Origin: Lactarius indigo
Taxonomy: Eukaryota; Basidiomycota; Agaricomycetes; Russulales; Russulaceae
Assembly: GCA_025766275.1 (NCBI GenBank)
Contig: JAFKAC010000015.1
Coordinates: forward strand, 1,116,001-1,180,000
Direction of reading: 5' to 3'
Length of the DNA: 64,000 bases
The first letter of the stretch is position 1. Each line of letters begins with the position of its first letter. The notes below the pieces were generated by a model. The model did not search any database and was not told the origin of the DNA. It saw nothing but the letters and a program-made list of their open reading frames with translations. A program made the position numbers and the translations under genes. Shown piece by piece: positions 30,253-40,388 of the stretch.

Positions 30253-32300
30253 ACGCTTCTGCGGCTTTTCCTTTGCGCTCTCAAATCAGAGACTAGCGGA
30301 ACATCTCTCGGGTGACACTCACTCACAACGTATTTCGTGATACTCGATTTCGAATGAAGTCTATTTACTCTATCCTTACTTCTGAGCTCAGCTGAAACAA
30401 AAAAACTTTCTCAAGGAGAAAAGAAGCTCTTCGATCGACAATAGCAGAGAATATTAAGGGCCACGAGCGCAGACATAGCAAGCCTAAGCCACCTGGGCAG
30501 TAGCACATCAAACTCGTCAAGAAAGGGTGCTAGCGAGCTGTTTGGTGAGCTTTTCCTGCAAATGAGTCAAATAAGCGATGAAGTCTCGGTCGGGGAGCCT
30601 CGAGTGCTCAAAGGCCTGCGTCAACGTTGTTCGTAGCTGGTGCGAGCAGGTTAATAATCCCGGTGAAGGCGAACGGTGCAGCACAAGCAACCTTGAGAAC
30701 AGCCTTTCGCCTCTTCGCGACCTTGCTGGATTCGCTGTTTTCGTTCCCCTGCGTTGACCCTTCATTAAGGCGTTGTGCGATTTTCTCAGCCTCGCTTAGT
30801 ACGTCCTTCGGCAAGTCCGCCAAGCGCGCTAGCTGAAGCCCTAAGTATGAAACGAAAAGTTAGCTACCAATCCGGATTGGCGTGATAACCAGGACCATAG
30901 TGTTCCACTTCGTCCGCCGGGCCGTTTACTATCCTACAAGAGACTCACTGTAAGGACGCAATTGCGAGATGAATGGTCAATAAGTACTTATATGTAAATG
31001 TCATGCCGATATTGGAGCTTGATCGGCATGACCTCTGGAAAGCGTTTGGGCTGGAGGCAGTAATGACAATGCGGGTCACATACCTGAACTGATAAATGCA
31101 ACCTTACGAGAGATCAGTACTTAAACACGAACGCTGAGATTGATGTAGCTACTGGACGACCGTTGGTTGACGGGATAGCGTCACTGACAGTTCGTGGAAG
31201 TGGCTGTACCTATTACCTCAGTCCACTGCCACAAACGAGCCTATAATGAGTGCTATATCTTACGTAGCAAAGAAGGTGAAGCACTAGAAAGAGGTGAGTG
31301 AGCTCTAAACCCCGGATGTAAGCAGCTCACTTTGAGTTTAATGAGTTCTTCGGCTATCGCATGGGAAATGCCTACACCCTCCTTTGGGGACGTGGCTCTC
31401 CCCAATTCATCAATTAGAACTAACGACTCTGAAGAAGCGAGACCCAGGATCATCGCAGAAGACGCCATTTCGTTGGCAAATGTGCTCAAACTCCTCTCGA
31501 TGTCATCGTCGTTTGAGAGACGCGTCAGGAGATGGGCATGGATGCTGAGAAGTGATTGTCGGTTGAGCAGTTGTAGCATAAATTTGGCAATAGGGCTCAC
31601 CGAAAACTTGCGTACTCTGCCGGGACAAAACAACCACACTGGGCCATGATGGTCAGCAACCCGATTTGCCTGAGGTACGTGCTTTTCCCTGTGTACGGTG
31701 AATAGAGAGGAATAAGCTAATTGCGGCGAACCGGGAACCTACCGGACATGCTATTCCTCGGGTATCAGCAAGAGCGTGCTGGAAATACTGTGCATCTGGT
31801 AACTTACTTTGGACCCTGTAGCATTTGGAACGCGGTACAGTCGGAGCAATACACGTCGTTAGGGACGAGCATCCCCACTGACTGCACATTTTCTAAAATG
31901 GGATGACGACCGGATTTGATCGCGAGCGTGCTCGTAAATTCTGGTCGGACTAGGAAGAGATAGTTAAAGGTCAATGGATGGCTTTGGAGGCAGGCTATTA
32001 CCATAACTTTTCACTGAGAACCCGATCAGCATGCTGCAGCGAGGTGAAAAATTGCACATACTGATGGTGACATGAGAAAATGACCACAACATATCCAACA
32101 TGGCCACCTAAATTCGAAATGGGGGAAGCTAAGACTATAATCTCAAGGGGAGGACTTACCGCCTCTGAGGCTTTGTAGAGGGCTCCAATGTTCAATAGTA
32201 TCCGAGTGACAAGATCTTTGATTGTTCTGAAGAGGGGCGATGAGACATCAAGAATCAAGGAGTGTTCACCCACGAATGACTCAAAATGAGGGCCTCTTCA
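30253..32300. repeat. Parent copy of a segmental duplication (pairs with 25349-27245)
   Basis: The segment carries the intact 3' half of MSH4 and about 260 bases beyond its stop. The match to the other copy is continuous, with scattered substitutions and indels. The two copies are about 4.9 kb apart in the same orientation. Confidence 0.85.
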
Positions 32301-34359
32301 AGGGCGTCTTTCATCCTGGCGTTACGTTTCTTCTACGATTCGGCTAGTGTGGATTTGCCAAAGGTGGAGGCACATTTGCAACTCACTAGCTCCATGGTTG
32401 TAAACAGCCATTTGCCCTTTTGCATTGACGTATTGATGAAGCCTCGGGGTAGCTTTCTCTCGTCAAAGTCCACTTTCTTAACGGAGAATAGAAAGCCAGA
32501 CTCCTGGTAAACAAGCTGTATAGGCAAATCGTCCTTCTCTTGGACACTCGCATGTAACGCATGGATATCCCCAACATTTTCCTTGTATGTCTCGCGAGCA
32601 ACGTCAAGAAGGGGATTACAATTCGCCTGAAATGACTAAGTTCGGTTTTCGCGCATGGAATATTAAACGGTAACCTTCACAGCGTACACACGAGCATTGA
32701 CGGCAGCAATTCCTGTCTGGGACAAAGGTTATTGGCTCGCTCTGGCCAGAACTGAGAGACTCACTTTCTGGAGCGAAGCGCCCTCGTTCAAACTCTCAGA
32801 AACGAGTCGTTCGATCTCTGCCAACCGTTCATCGGAGAGCATCTTAGGAGGCATCGAAGGAATGTAAACACATGCAAAAGTACAGTAACGCACGTCGCAT
32901 ATGATGCACAACAGCTCGCTCTTCGACCCAACGAGGGCCTTCTGCAATGCAGGCAAGTGTCGAACGACGCCCCGCAGATTGAGCATATGCGTCACCCGCG
33001 AAGAGGCTGTTCGCGCCGAGCAGGCTTCACGCGTCTCATTCGAAGCCAGCTGCACGTCTTGAGAAAGGAAAACAAAGAGAAGGTGCGTGGGAAGTAGTAC
33101 GCACAACGCTGATGAGCTTGTCGAGGTCTACTTTACAGAGATGCTTTAAAGCGTCCTTGACCTCTGTAAATCTATCCTCGCATCGGACTAGCTCTGGCAA
33201 TAAATGAACGACGCTGCGAGACGATGAACCGATTAGAAACTACCCTCGACGGCATCCAGCCGTGCTTCCAAGGCCGTTCGAACTAGGGAGAGGTTGGGTC
33301 AAGCAGTGGAAGTCCGCATTCAAGGCTAATATATGCCTGTAACTGGGGCTAGCAAGCTTGTGCGCAAGAGTCGCCTTGCCATAGCAGTAGAGCAATGGTT
33401 CAGGACGCTGAGAAAACGTAAGTACTCGCCGGCGAGAGAGGCAGTGAAGTAATCCACACCCAAAGAGAGAATGAGGTGACTTTGCGTTCCCCATATTGCC
33501 AACAATCTCCAGGTTGCGTACCGTTTCCGGGTCAATCATCATGGTCCCATCGACAGGAACGTAACGAATGCGCAGTGACGCGGTAGCAAACTGCGTATTT
33601 AACTTGATCTCAGTGTATTTGAATAATGCCGACGCAGCGGACAATGCATAGTATCTGACAAGAGGTATTAGAACATACAATAATTAGCCAGAGACGCGCA
33701 TATATGCGCACTTTCTCGAAACGGCCAGTATCATGGCTGCGCGTTCTTCGTCCTGGACACAAAGCTGAGACACGAATTCTAGGCCTTGTTGTTCCGAGCT
33801 GTGAGAAAAGAGTTTGGTAGAGATAGCGACGACCTGTACCAGCATCTTCATTCCAGAATTTGCGTAATACGGGTTCAACAGGAACTCCAGGGAATTCATC
33901 GCAAAGACGCTGCACAAGCAGAGACGTGGAATTTGGCTTATTTCTAGACGATGGTCCTGAACCGTCTTTTGGGGTCAGAAACGTATCCGGAACGAGAATA
34001 AGCGCAGGATAATGAAGGTGCATCTGATGAAGTGTTTTCACGTATGTTTGGCAGTCGGCGAGCTACAGTGCATTTCGATCGTCAGGCGCGTGCGCCACAA
34101 GGTGTACGGTACATATGCAGTATACCTGAATCAACATGACACGACCAGTGTCACGGTCAAGCGCAGCTATGCCAACTTCTCGGGCAATACCGCGGCCTTC
34201 TAGTAAAGAGATAATGAAGCTAGCTTCATAGCGAGAAGTTGCGGCTGTGGTTGCCGGCGCTGTGCCCGGGCGGGATTGGGCCGTGCGAGGACGAGCGATA
34301 GACGCCGACCGCGACCGCCCAGTCCAAGGGCGAGTGGTATTGTCTGAATACGACTGCAT
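30517..34359 (-). CDS. MSH4: Meiotic MutS homologue Msh4
   Basis: Msh4 pairs with Msh5 to stabilise crossover intermediates in meiosis and has no mismatch-repair role. Seen in order from the start: [52 protein letters not shown] and [13 protein letters not shown]; the clamp region with [17 protein letters not shown] and [37 protein letters not shown]; the Walker A motif ([15 protein letters not shown]) built over an 8-nt exon at 31743-31750; [15 protein letters not shown] and the Walker B block [45 protein letters not shown]; and [19 protein letters not shown]. The ATPase motifs look intact. The gene has many introns and several tiny exons (20 nt at 31264-31283, 19 nt at 31084-31102). The start is the ATG at 34359, before a basic low-complexity leader. 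Confidence 0.93.
31743..31750 (-). other. MSH4: 8-nt micro-exon inside the Walker A motif of MSH4
   Basis: CATGTCCG (minus strand) between introns 31751-31807 and 31689-31742. It joins GGTCCAAA to GGAAAAGCACG and restores G-P-N-M-S-G-K-S-T. Without it the nucleotide-binding loop is destroyed and the frame is lost. Confidence 0.85.
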
Positions 34360-34705
34360 GCACCAGCGGTCAATATTGGTCAATCGTGGACAAATGTGGG
34401 TCGATTATATTTTTTGTAATATTACCGCGTTGTTGACACTTGTGTACGAGTTTGTCAACGCTGCACTCGGGCCATCAGTAACTTAGTACAGTACAGTGTA
34501 AGTATAATCAGAACAAGACTGAGCTGCTTTTACGGGAGGAACCCCTTTCTTACTTGTAGTGATCGCTCGTTCATGGGTACTGGGGTTCTCGCATCTCTTG
34601 CGAACCCGTCGAACTCGACAAGCGATATCACGGTGTCAGTTACAAGATCGCGAGTCGCGTCAGCGGATAGTCGACCGGACGCTAACAGAATGTATCATTA
34701 GCTGC
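34360..34705. other. Gap between MSH4 start and VPS72 stop
   Basis: About 350 bases holding the MSH4 promoter and the VPS72 3' end. AT-rich around 34400-34440. No gene is seen. Confidence 0.5.
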
Positions 34706-36274
34706 CTAATCTCCGTTGGCTGTTCTATCCGGTGGCGTAGTTGAGGGAGGTACAAACATGTCCGGACGAGTGACATAGCATCCTAGGGTATGGCTCCACA
34801 CGTACTCGTGGCTGAGAATCATGGTAAGTGTTTGATAGGCAGCTGGTGTCGCATATGGAACTTTGGTACGGGGATCAAGATAGCGCGCAGGACATCCCGT
34901 TATTGGACATAGCTGCGTTGGTCTGGCTGTTTATACAATTCGCCTCATCAGAGTAGAATCGCGGGGAAGGAAGGTAGCACTCACAAAGCGGTCGCCCTCT
35001 GCTCACGTATGCTCTGACATCCTCCCACTTCACATGAGCACCAAACATCGCCGCCATAGTATCCTTCCAAGGGGGACGTGTCGCTGACTCGTCCTGGGAG
35101 GTCTCATGGATAACGTAGTTCTTCGCCACATTCTCCGTATGAAACTTGACTACATGGACCTGGAGTGGCGGATCTACGCCATTCGTGGGCTGTTGAACCT
35201 CTAATTTCGTTTCTGAACCGCCTGGTGTCGAGCCTGAGGCACCATTCGTGCCGTCTTCCAAAATAAGTACACGTGGGGTCTCATAGGTCGTGTGGTCAAA
35301 CATACCAGGAAGTTGGGCCTCTGCCGGTACTGAGAGTGTCTCACAGCGACTGATCCATCTCAATAGAGGCCCGGAAATGGCTGTCCGTACTGCGAGCGCC
35401 CGCTTCCTCTTTTCTTCCTCTACGAAAAGGTAATTCTTGTGCTCAAAAATGTTTCCCTCTTCCATGTCCAAAGCACGCGCGATAAGTTCGTCTTGGGTTT
35501 GTGCGCGGACCTTGATCTTCGACTTCTTTGGTATGGACTTGATCCACGCTTAGACGAGCTTTTTAATTACAAGTATAGAGGTAAACGCACCTTCTTGTCT
35601 GCTGCATCCTTCTTCATCCGTTGTGCAGTAGCACTTGTATTTAGGATAGTGTGCGAGCGCCGGCTTTGACGTTGTGCATTGTTGATGACTTCGCCAGTCT
35701 CTGCATCGATTGCGAGTCCGAGCGACACGCGCCGCTTTTTCTTCGCCGCCATAGAAGAAGTGTCCTCTGTGGCATCTTCATATACCTCCGGATTGAAGGT
35801 CACTTTCTGACGCACATGAGCGGCAGCAGCAGCTTTTTCGACGCGGCTCTGTGCGACCTACAGTACGATCGGAAGAGAGTTAGCAGCCTGGGAGGATGCG
35901 AAGGGATCCATCACCTTCTTTTCCCTTCGCTCTTCAGCCCTTACTAGCCCTTCTCCCGCATCGGCGGTCTGCTGCGCTGCCTCGGCCTCTTCGTCCGTGC
36001 TCTCAAAGTCAGATCCGAATATATCTTCCTCGTCTGCGGAGGTGTGTTAAAGAGGTCGAGAACGAAGATAAAGTTCTGACCTTTGACGATGACGAAGTCC
36101 TTGTCGTCTGCTTCATCTTTAACGTCTTCAACGCCGAGCTCTGCGAGCGCTGCTTCCATACTATTTCGATGCATCCATATATATGCAGTTCAGGGGGACG
36201 AAATTTATTTCGTACCGGTTACCCGCAGTGCTACGACGAGAACGACGTCGAACCAGAGTGTCATCTACATCCAT
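34706..36274 (-). CDS. VPS72: SWR1-complex subunit Vps72/Swc2 (YL1), H2A.Z chaperone
   Basis: Swc2/YL1 binds H2A.Z-H2B and helps the SWR1 remodeller place H2A.Z in chromatin. The N terminus has the family signature DDTLVRRRSRRSTAGNRMEA split by an intron. An acidic H2A.Z-binding stretch follows (DEADDKDFVIVKDEEDIFGSDFES with DEEAEAA), then a basic coiled middle (KKKRRVSLG, MKKDAADKK). The C terminus is the YL1_C domain (ARYLDPRTKVPYATPAAYQ..LSHEYVWSHTLGCYV) ending TANGD. The start is the ATG at 36274; the stop TAG is at 34706-34708. About five short introns. It is head to head with a mitochondrial ribosomal protein gene, with 107 bp between the ATGs. Confidence 0.92.
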
Positions 36275-36381
36275 GTTCGTTGAATGCAAGGACATGCTTG
36301 AGTGCGAGTGTCGAAGCGTTGACGGCGAAATAAATAGCAAGCTCACGCGTCCTTCTATTTGCTCTCGCGTCTTTCACCTCA

Positions 36382-36960
36382 ATGCCTAAACCACTTCCAG
36401 GGCCTTCGCGCCTCTCGAAGATTCTACAAAATCTCAACAGGGCACCGCGACCTACATTAGCCGGTGTCAAGAGCATCATCCTCACGTTGGCACAGCAAAA
36501 TGACCACTTTGGTGCACGGTGGGACCCTCAATCTCGGACGCGGACAGTTCACTGAACGCATCTCATAGCCACTTTCTGAAAGAAGAAATGCCTAGGATAC
36601 GGTATGCCAACCCAAAGGTTGACATTCAGGTCAACAAACTCCCGAAAGCAAAGGAGGAAGCATGGAAGCCGGAGCTAGTGTTGGAATTTTGTTCGTCCTC
36701 GCTCACTACCCTCTCTACCTGAAATCTTACACCCCTGCCACTCTAATGTAGCTGACGGCCGAAAACAAGCTTTCGATATTCACAACAAGTGGTCTTCAAG
36801 AATATTTGAAGAAGTCATGGATTCGGCCGGAGGTAATAGCTGGACACGCTGGAAGACCGAGCGCATTGAAAACGGACTCCCCATCGTCGATGGGCCGCCA
36901 CAGAATTATGTTCCCCCAACACCCAGACCTGCAACTGGTGCCGCGGCTGTGCTACCATAG
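36382..36960 (+). CDS. Mitochondrial ribosomal protein of the L51/S25/CI-B8 family (mL61/Mrp49-like)
   Basis: A thioredoxin-fold mitochondrial ribosomal protein of about 160 residues. It begins MPKPLPGPSRLSKILQNLNR, runs through GVKSIILTLAQQNDHFGARH, then FLKEEMPRIRYANPKVDIQVNKLP and KPELVLEF, which is the L51/S25/CI-B8 core, and ends with a Pro-rich tail before the TAG at 36958-36960. Two introns; the first joins GAR to HFL across CG|GTGGGA..ATAG|C. Fungal members of this length sit in the large mitoribosomal subunit (yeast Mrp49), but mS25 or the complex I B8 subunit share the domain, so the exact name is left open. Confidence 0.8.
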
Positions 36961-37064
36961 TTTTATGCTTTCTCGCTTCGGCTCGATGTGTCTGCCTTTG
37001 CTGCTCACTATCATAAGCCCTGGAATTGCTATTCACGTGAGGGTACTACGTTGGTCTACATCGT

Positions 37065-38199
37065 TCAAGGAAGCGACCAATTTTGGTACAAGTAAGATGC
37101 TGCGATGAACAAGCCAATAGCAACCACGGCAGCAGCGAGATCGTCTAATATTGCTCCAGCCAACTGCATATACCCGAAGCCATACATGATGACAGAAGGG
37201 AGCGGTTTTGGGAGATAGGGGAGGGCCAGTGATAGAAGCATCGGGGGCTGCGCTGCGTCCTGGAAACCATGTTGAACGAGAATCAAGCGCTGGATGGTGT
37301 GAATACTTACAAAACCCGAAAATATTCGTATTGAGTGAAGGCCAAGTTCCAGGGATACGAAAGCCCAGAAAAACGGCTAGAGTATATGTCAGACCGAAGA
37401 TGATTCGAGTAGCATAGACCAACACAAAGACTCACTATGGCCTCAACGCTCCATAAATTCCCCTCCACCGAGCCTGTAGCCAGCCGGGCCCATCGACTCC
37501 ACATATTGCTTGAAGCAACGACAGCGGAATTCTGAGCCCGAAACGCTTCAGGCTCCATCCAAAAGACGAAGAACGCCACGAGTGCCCACACAGAGAAGAC
37601 GTGGAGGATCGGGAGTAGTTTCAGAGTTAGGGTTTTCGGCCTCGCCTCCGTTTGAGATCGAGGTACACTTCCCGCGCCCTTCCCCGCGCCAGCTCCTGTG
37701 GCGAAGTTGGACATTAACGCCAGAAGTGGGTCATCGGTCATGGCACCGTTTTGGCCAAGGGCATCAGGGCCCAGAGGTGACCCGATAGGAGGCGTGCCAC
37801 CGAGGAGAGCACGCAAAAATTGTTGTTGCTGTTCATCCGACCAGGCAGGTGGATTTGGCGGTGAGCTACCCAGCCCTGAAGAGCCATAGCGAGATCCATG
37901 TGGATCAGGTACACGACGGGGAGGTTGAGGAGCAGCTGGTTGTGTGGGAAAGGGATCGTCACCAATGAAGTCAGTAATATTTGCTCTTGGAGCTGAGGGT
38001 GGAGAAGGTGGTGTTGGTGTTTCTACCAGAACGACGTATTGAGGGACCATTAAACTGCCAACGAAGCACTGAACCTACCAGGGTGTACGAATTGTGGTGC
38101 ATCGTCTCCCCTCGCAGACGAGGTTAACTTCGAGAGTCGGTCAGTGCCCCTACTGAGGATTGCTCTTCGTCGAGCTTCTGCTTTCGCTGCGGTAGACAT
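37065..38199 (-). CDS. GET2: GET complex subunit Get2, ER receptor for tail-anchored proteins
   Basis: Get2 with Get1 forms the ER membrane insertase for tail-anchored proteins and uses a basic cytosolic N terminus to capture Get3. Seen: MSTAAKAEARRRAILSRGTDRLSKLTSSARG, the basic Get3-binding segment; a long Pro/Ser-rich linker; three predicted transmembrane helices (LLPILHVFSVWALVAFFVFW; PFFWAFVSLELGLHSIRIF; a last one in DDLAAAVVAIGLFIAASYLY) and a short end WSLP. Length and layout match Get2/CAML. Start ATG at 38199. Introns separate the N-terminal helix, the linker and the last two helices. It converges on the mitoribosomal gene with 104 bp between the stops. Confidence 0.85.
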
Positions 38200-38333
38200 G
38201 TTCGTCACGGTTGTTCGTGATAGGATGCGTGGCGTGTCGCGGGTGACCGAAACAGCGGGTTTCGGAACCGGAACCACCCACGCGTGGGGTCACGGGTTAC
38301 GCGCGTTACGCTCAGACACCCATCTGCCTTGCC

Positions 38334-39681
38334 ATGTCACCTCAGGATAAAGCTACGACCGAAAGACATGCGCGCATCCTCAGAGAGCTTGTTAAACGCC
38401 CAGAAAATAGGGTTTGCTCAGACTGCAAGCACAACGGTAGGTCCAACCTCTCCGATTTGCTCATTTTCTGACCGATCCTCTTTTTCCTGGATACATAGAT
38501 CCCCGCTGGGCCTCATGGAACCTGTGCGTTTCTGGTGACCATTCTTTTTTCAACGCGATTCATGCTTTTCACTAGTGGTGTCTTTCTGTGCATCCGCTGT
38601 TCTGGTATTCACCGTGGGATGGGCACTCATATCAGCAAAGTCAAGTCAATTGATCTCGATGCTTGGACACCCGAACAGATGGAGGTATATAACTATTAGT
38701 CACTCACAGCGTCCACCCTCATGATGAATGTGCGAATCAGAACATCCAAAAATGGGGAAACCGCCTTGCCAATCTATACTGGGAAGCTCATCTCAAACCC
38801 GGGCATATTCCACCGGATCAGTGAGTCCATTGATTTGCTCGTGATAGGTAACACTATCTGACATGATGATAACCTCAGTAAGGTAGAATCTTTCATTCGA
38901 TCGAAATATGAGTCCCGTCGGTGGGCATTGGATGGGCCCCCTCCTTCAGATCCGGCAGCTCTTGAAGGTAGCTCGACTACCGCCGAGGTTGATTCACAAT
39001 CTCAACCATCCCCTCTTCCGGGTTCAATTTCGTCCCACACGGATCCCCCTCATCGCCAGCCTTCTGCACCCGCAATCACACCTGCCGTTACGGCACGGCA
39101 TTCGCAGCCACGCCAGCTACTTTCTACTCAATATGCACGTGGCCACGTCACCCCCCAACCAACCCCTACCCAAACTACCCCCGCTCCGGCCCCTGCTCCA
39201 CCATCGGCGTCCGCACCCTCAGCCTCTGCGCCAGAAAATGACCTCTTCTCACTCGATTTTCACGCGCCTCCTGTAGACCCCACACCTGCGGCATCCGCAC
39301 AAAAAAAAGACACTAAGCAAGATATTCTCTCGCTCTTCTCGGCGCCAGCTGCACACTCTCCTTGGGCACAAGCACCGGTCACTCAACCGCAGTCCCAGGC
39401 ACTTCCGCCGTTTAGTAATACAACTGCCGCTCCCTCGTCTACCTGCGACTTGGAATGTCGGCCACAATTGGAACAGTCCTGTCCCATCCGTGCAACCGAA
39501 TGTCTGGGGCTCTGCTACTCCTGCCCAACAACCGTCACTACTTGGCTCCGGAAGTGATATTTGGGGAGGTACTGTTAATAATTCTGCGAGTCCCAGTGTT
39601 GGTCCCTTTGGGTCGTCGACGGCGACACACACTGATAAGAAGGAGGATGTGTTCGGGGACATCTGGGGTAGCTTCAAGTAG
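38334..39681 (+). CDS. AGE2: ArfGAP of the Age2/SMAP type (one apparent frameshift)
   Basis: A GTPase-activating protein for Arf in Golgi and endosome trafficking. The N-terminal ArfGAP domain (about residues 5-125) has the zinc finger C-x2-C..C-x2-C (RVCSDCKHN and [14 protein letters not shown]) with the catalytic Arg in IHR, then [18 protein letters not shown] and [20 protein letters not shown]. The rest is a Pro/Ala/Ser-rich tail with Trp/Asn-rich repeats ([22 protein letters not shown]) ending WGSFK. Four short introns in the GAP domain. The tail changes frame near 39430-39450 without room for an intron, probably a one-base sequence error. The ATG at 38334 is followed at once by the GAP domain. 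Age2 rather than Gcs1 is the closer layout, but that choice is inferred. Confidence 0.85.
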
Positions 39682-40388
39682 ATACCGCGTTTCCTCTGTT
39701 TTTACCGTTGATGATACCAAATAGTCGGAAATTCAAACGTCTGTCTCGCGTCTGAAGATCTGAAGTCGGCGAGGAGTCCAATTCGCGATTCTGTCACCCT
39801 TGCTGTCACCTCTCCGTCGTCCTTAGTGAGTTTCTTGTCTTCAAATTCGATCACCTCTGTTTATCGACCCCAAACTTTACTGAGTTGTTCTAGCATATCC
39901 CAAACATCACATTAAGGCAAGGCTTCTAGGAACGTCAGGATCACTACTAGGATCTGCGGGTTGGGTATACCCTCTAGACCACCACATTCTTTCAGTCAAT
40001 TTTTTGTGATCATAAGTTCATTGACTTTGAGTTCTTGTCCCCTCCTACTTGAAGAGCTTAACACATTGCGGCTCTCGAAAAAGTCATCGTAGTATAACGA
40101 ATTCACTTGTATGCCATACAGATGGATCCGATATGTTACTGGCAGTGGACGCAAAGTTGGTATGAGGCCAGCACACTCAATCATGCCGAACGTGCACGAA
40201 TTGTGGGCATATTGAAAGTATTTTAGTTTAACGACGCAAGAGTAGAAGAAGGAAAGGTGACCCGGGTGGCGGGGTCGACCTTTTATGTTGGTTTGCGGTC
40301 ATGTTAACCTTATACCCGTCGCGGGGCTCCGTGAATTTTGGACGAAAGGAAATACAGTCAATTACTTGTAAATCTGCTCAATCGTCTT
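39682..40388. other. Convergent intergenic region ArfGAP / LTA4H-like gene
   Basis: About 700 bases between two 3' ends. No coding similarity, no strong repeat and no RNA gene recognised. Confidence 0.5.

Noticed and set aside
31080..31290. Stops and frame breaks suggesting that the main MSH4 copy is a pseudogene
   Set aside because: All are explained by short introns: FFAT|HFHEL, VVQ|LHLSVQ and YK|IVNG join with good donor and acceptor sites, giving the full family sequence.
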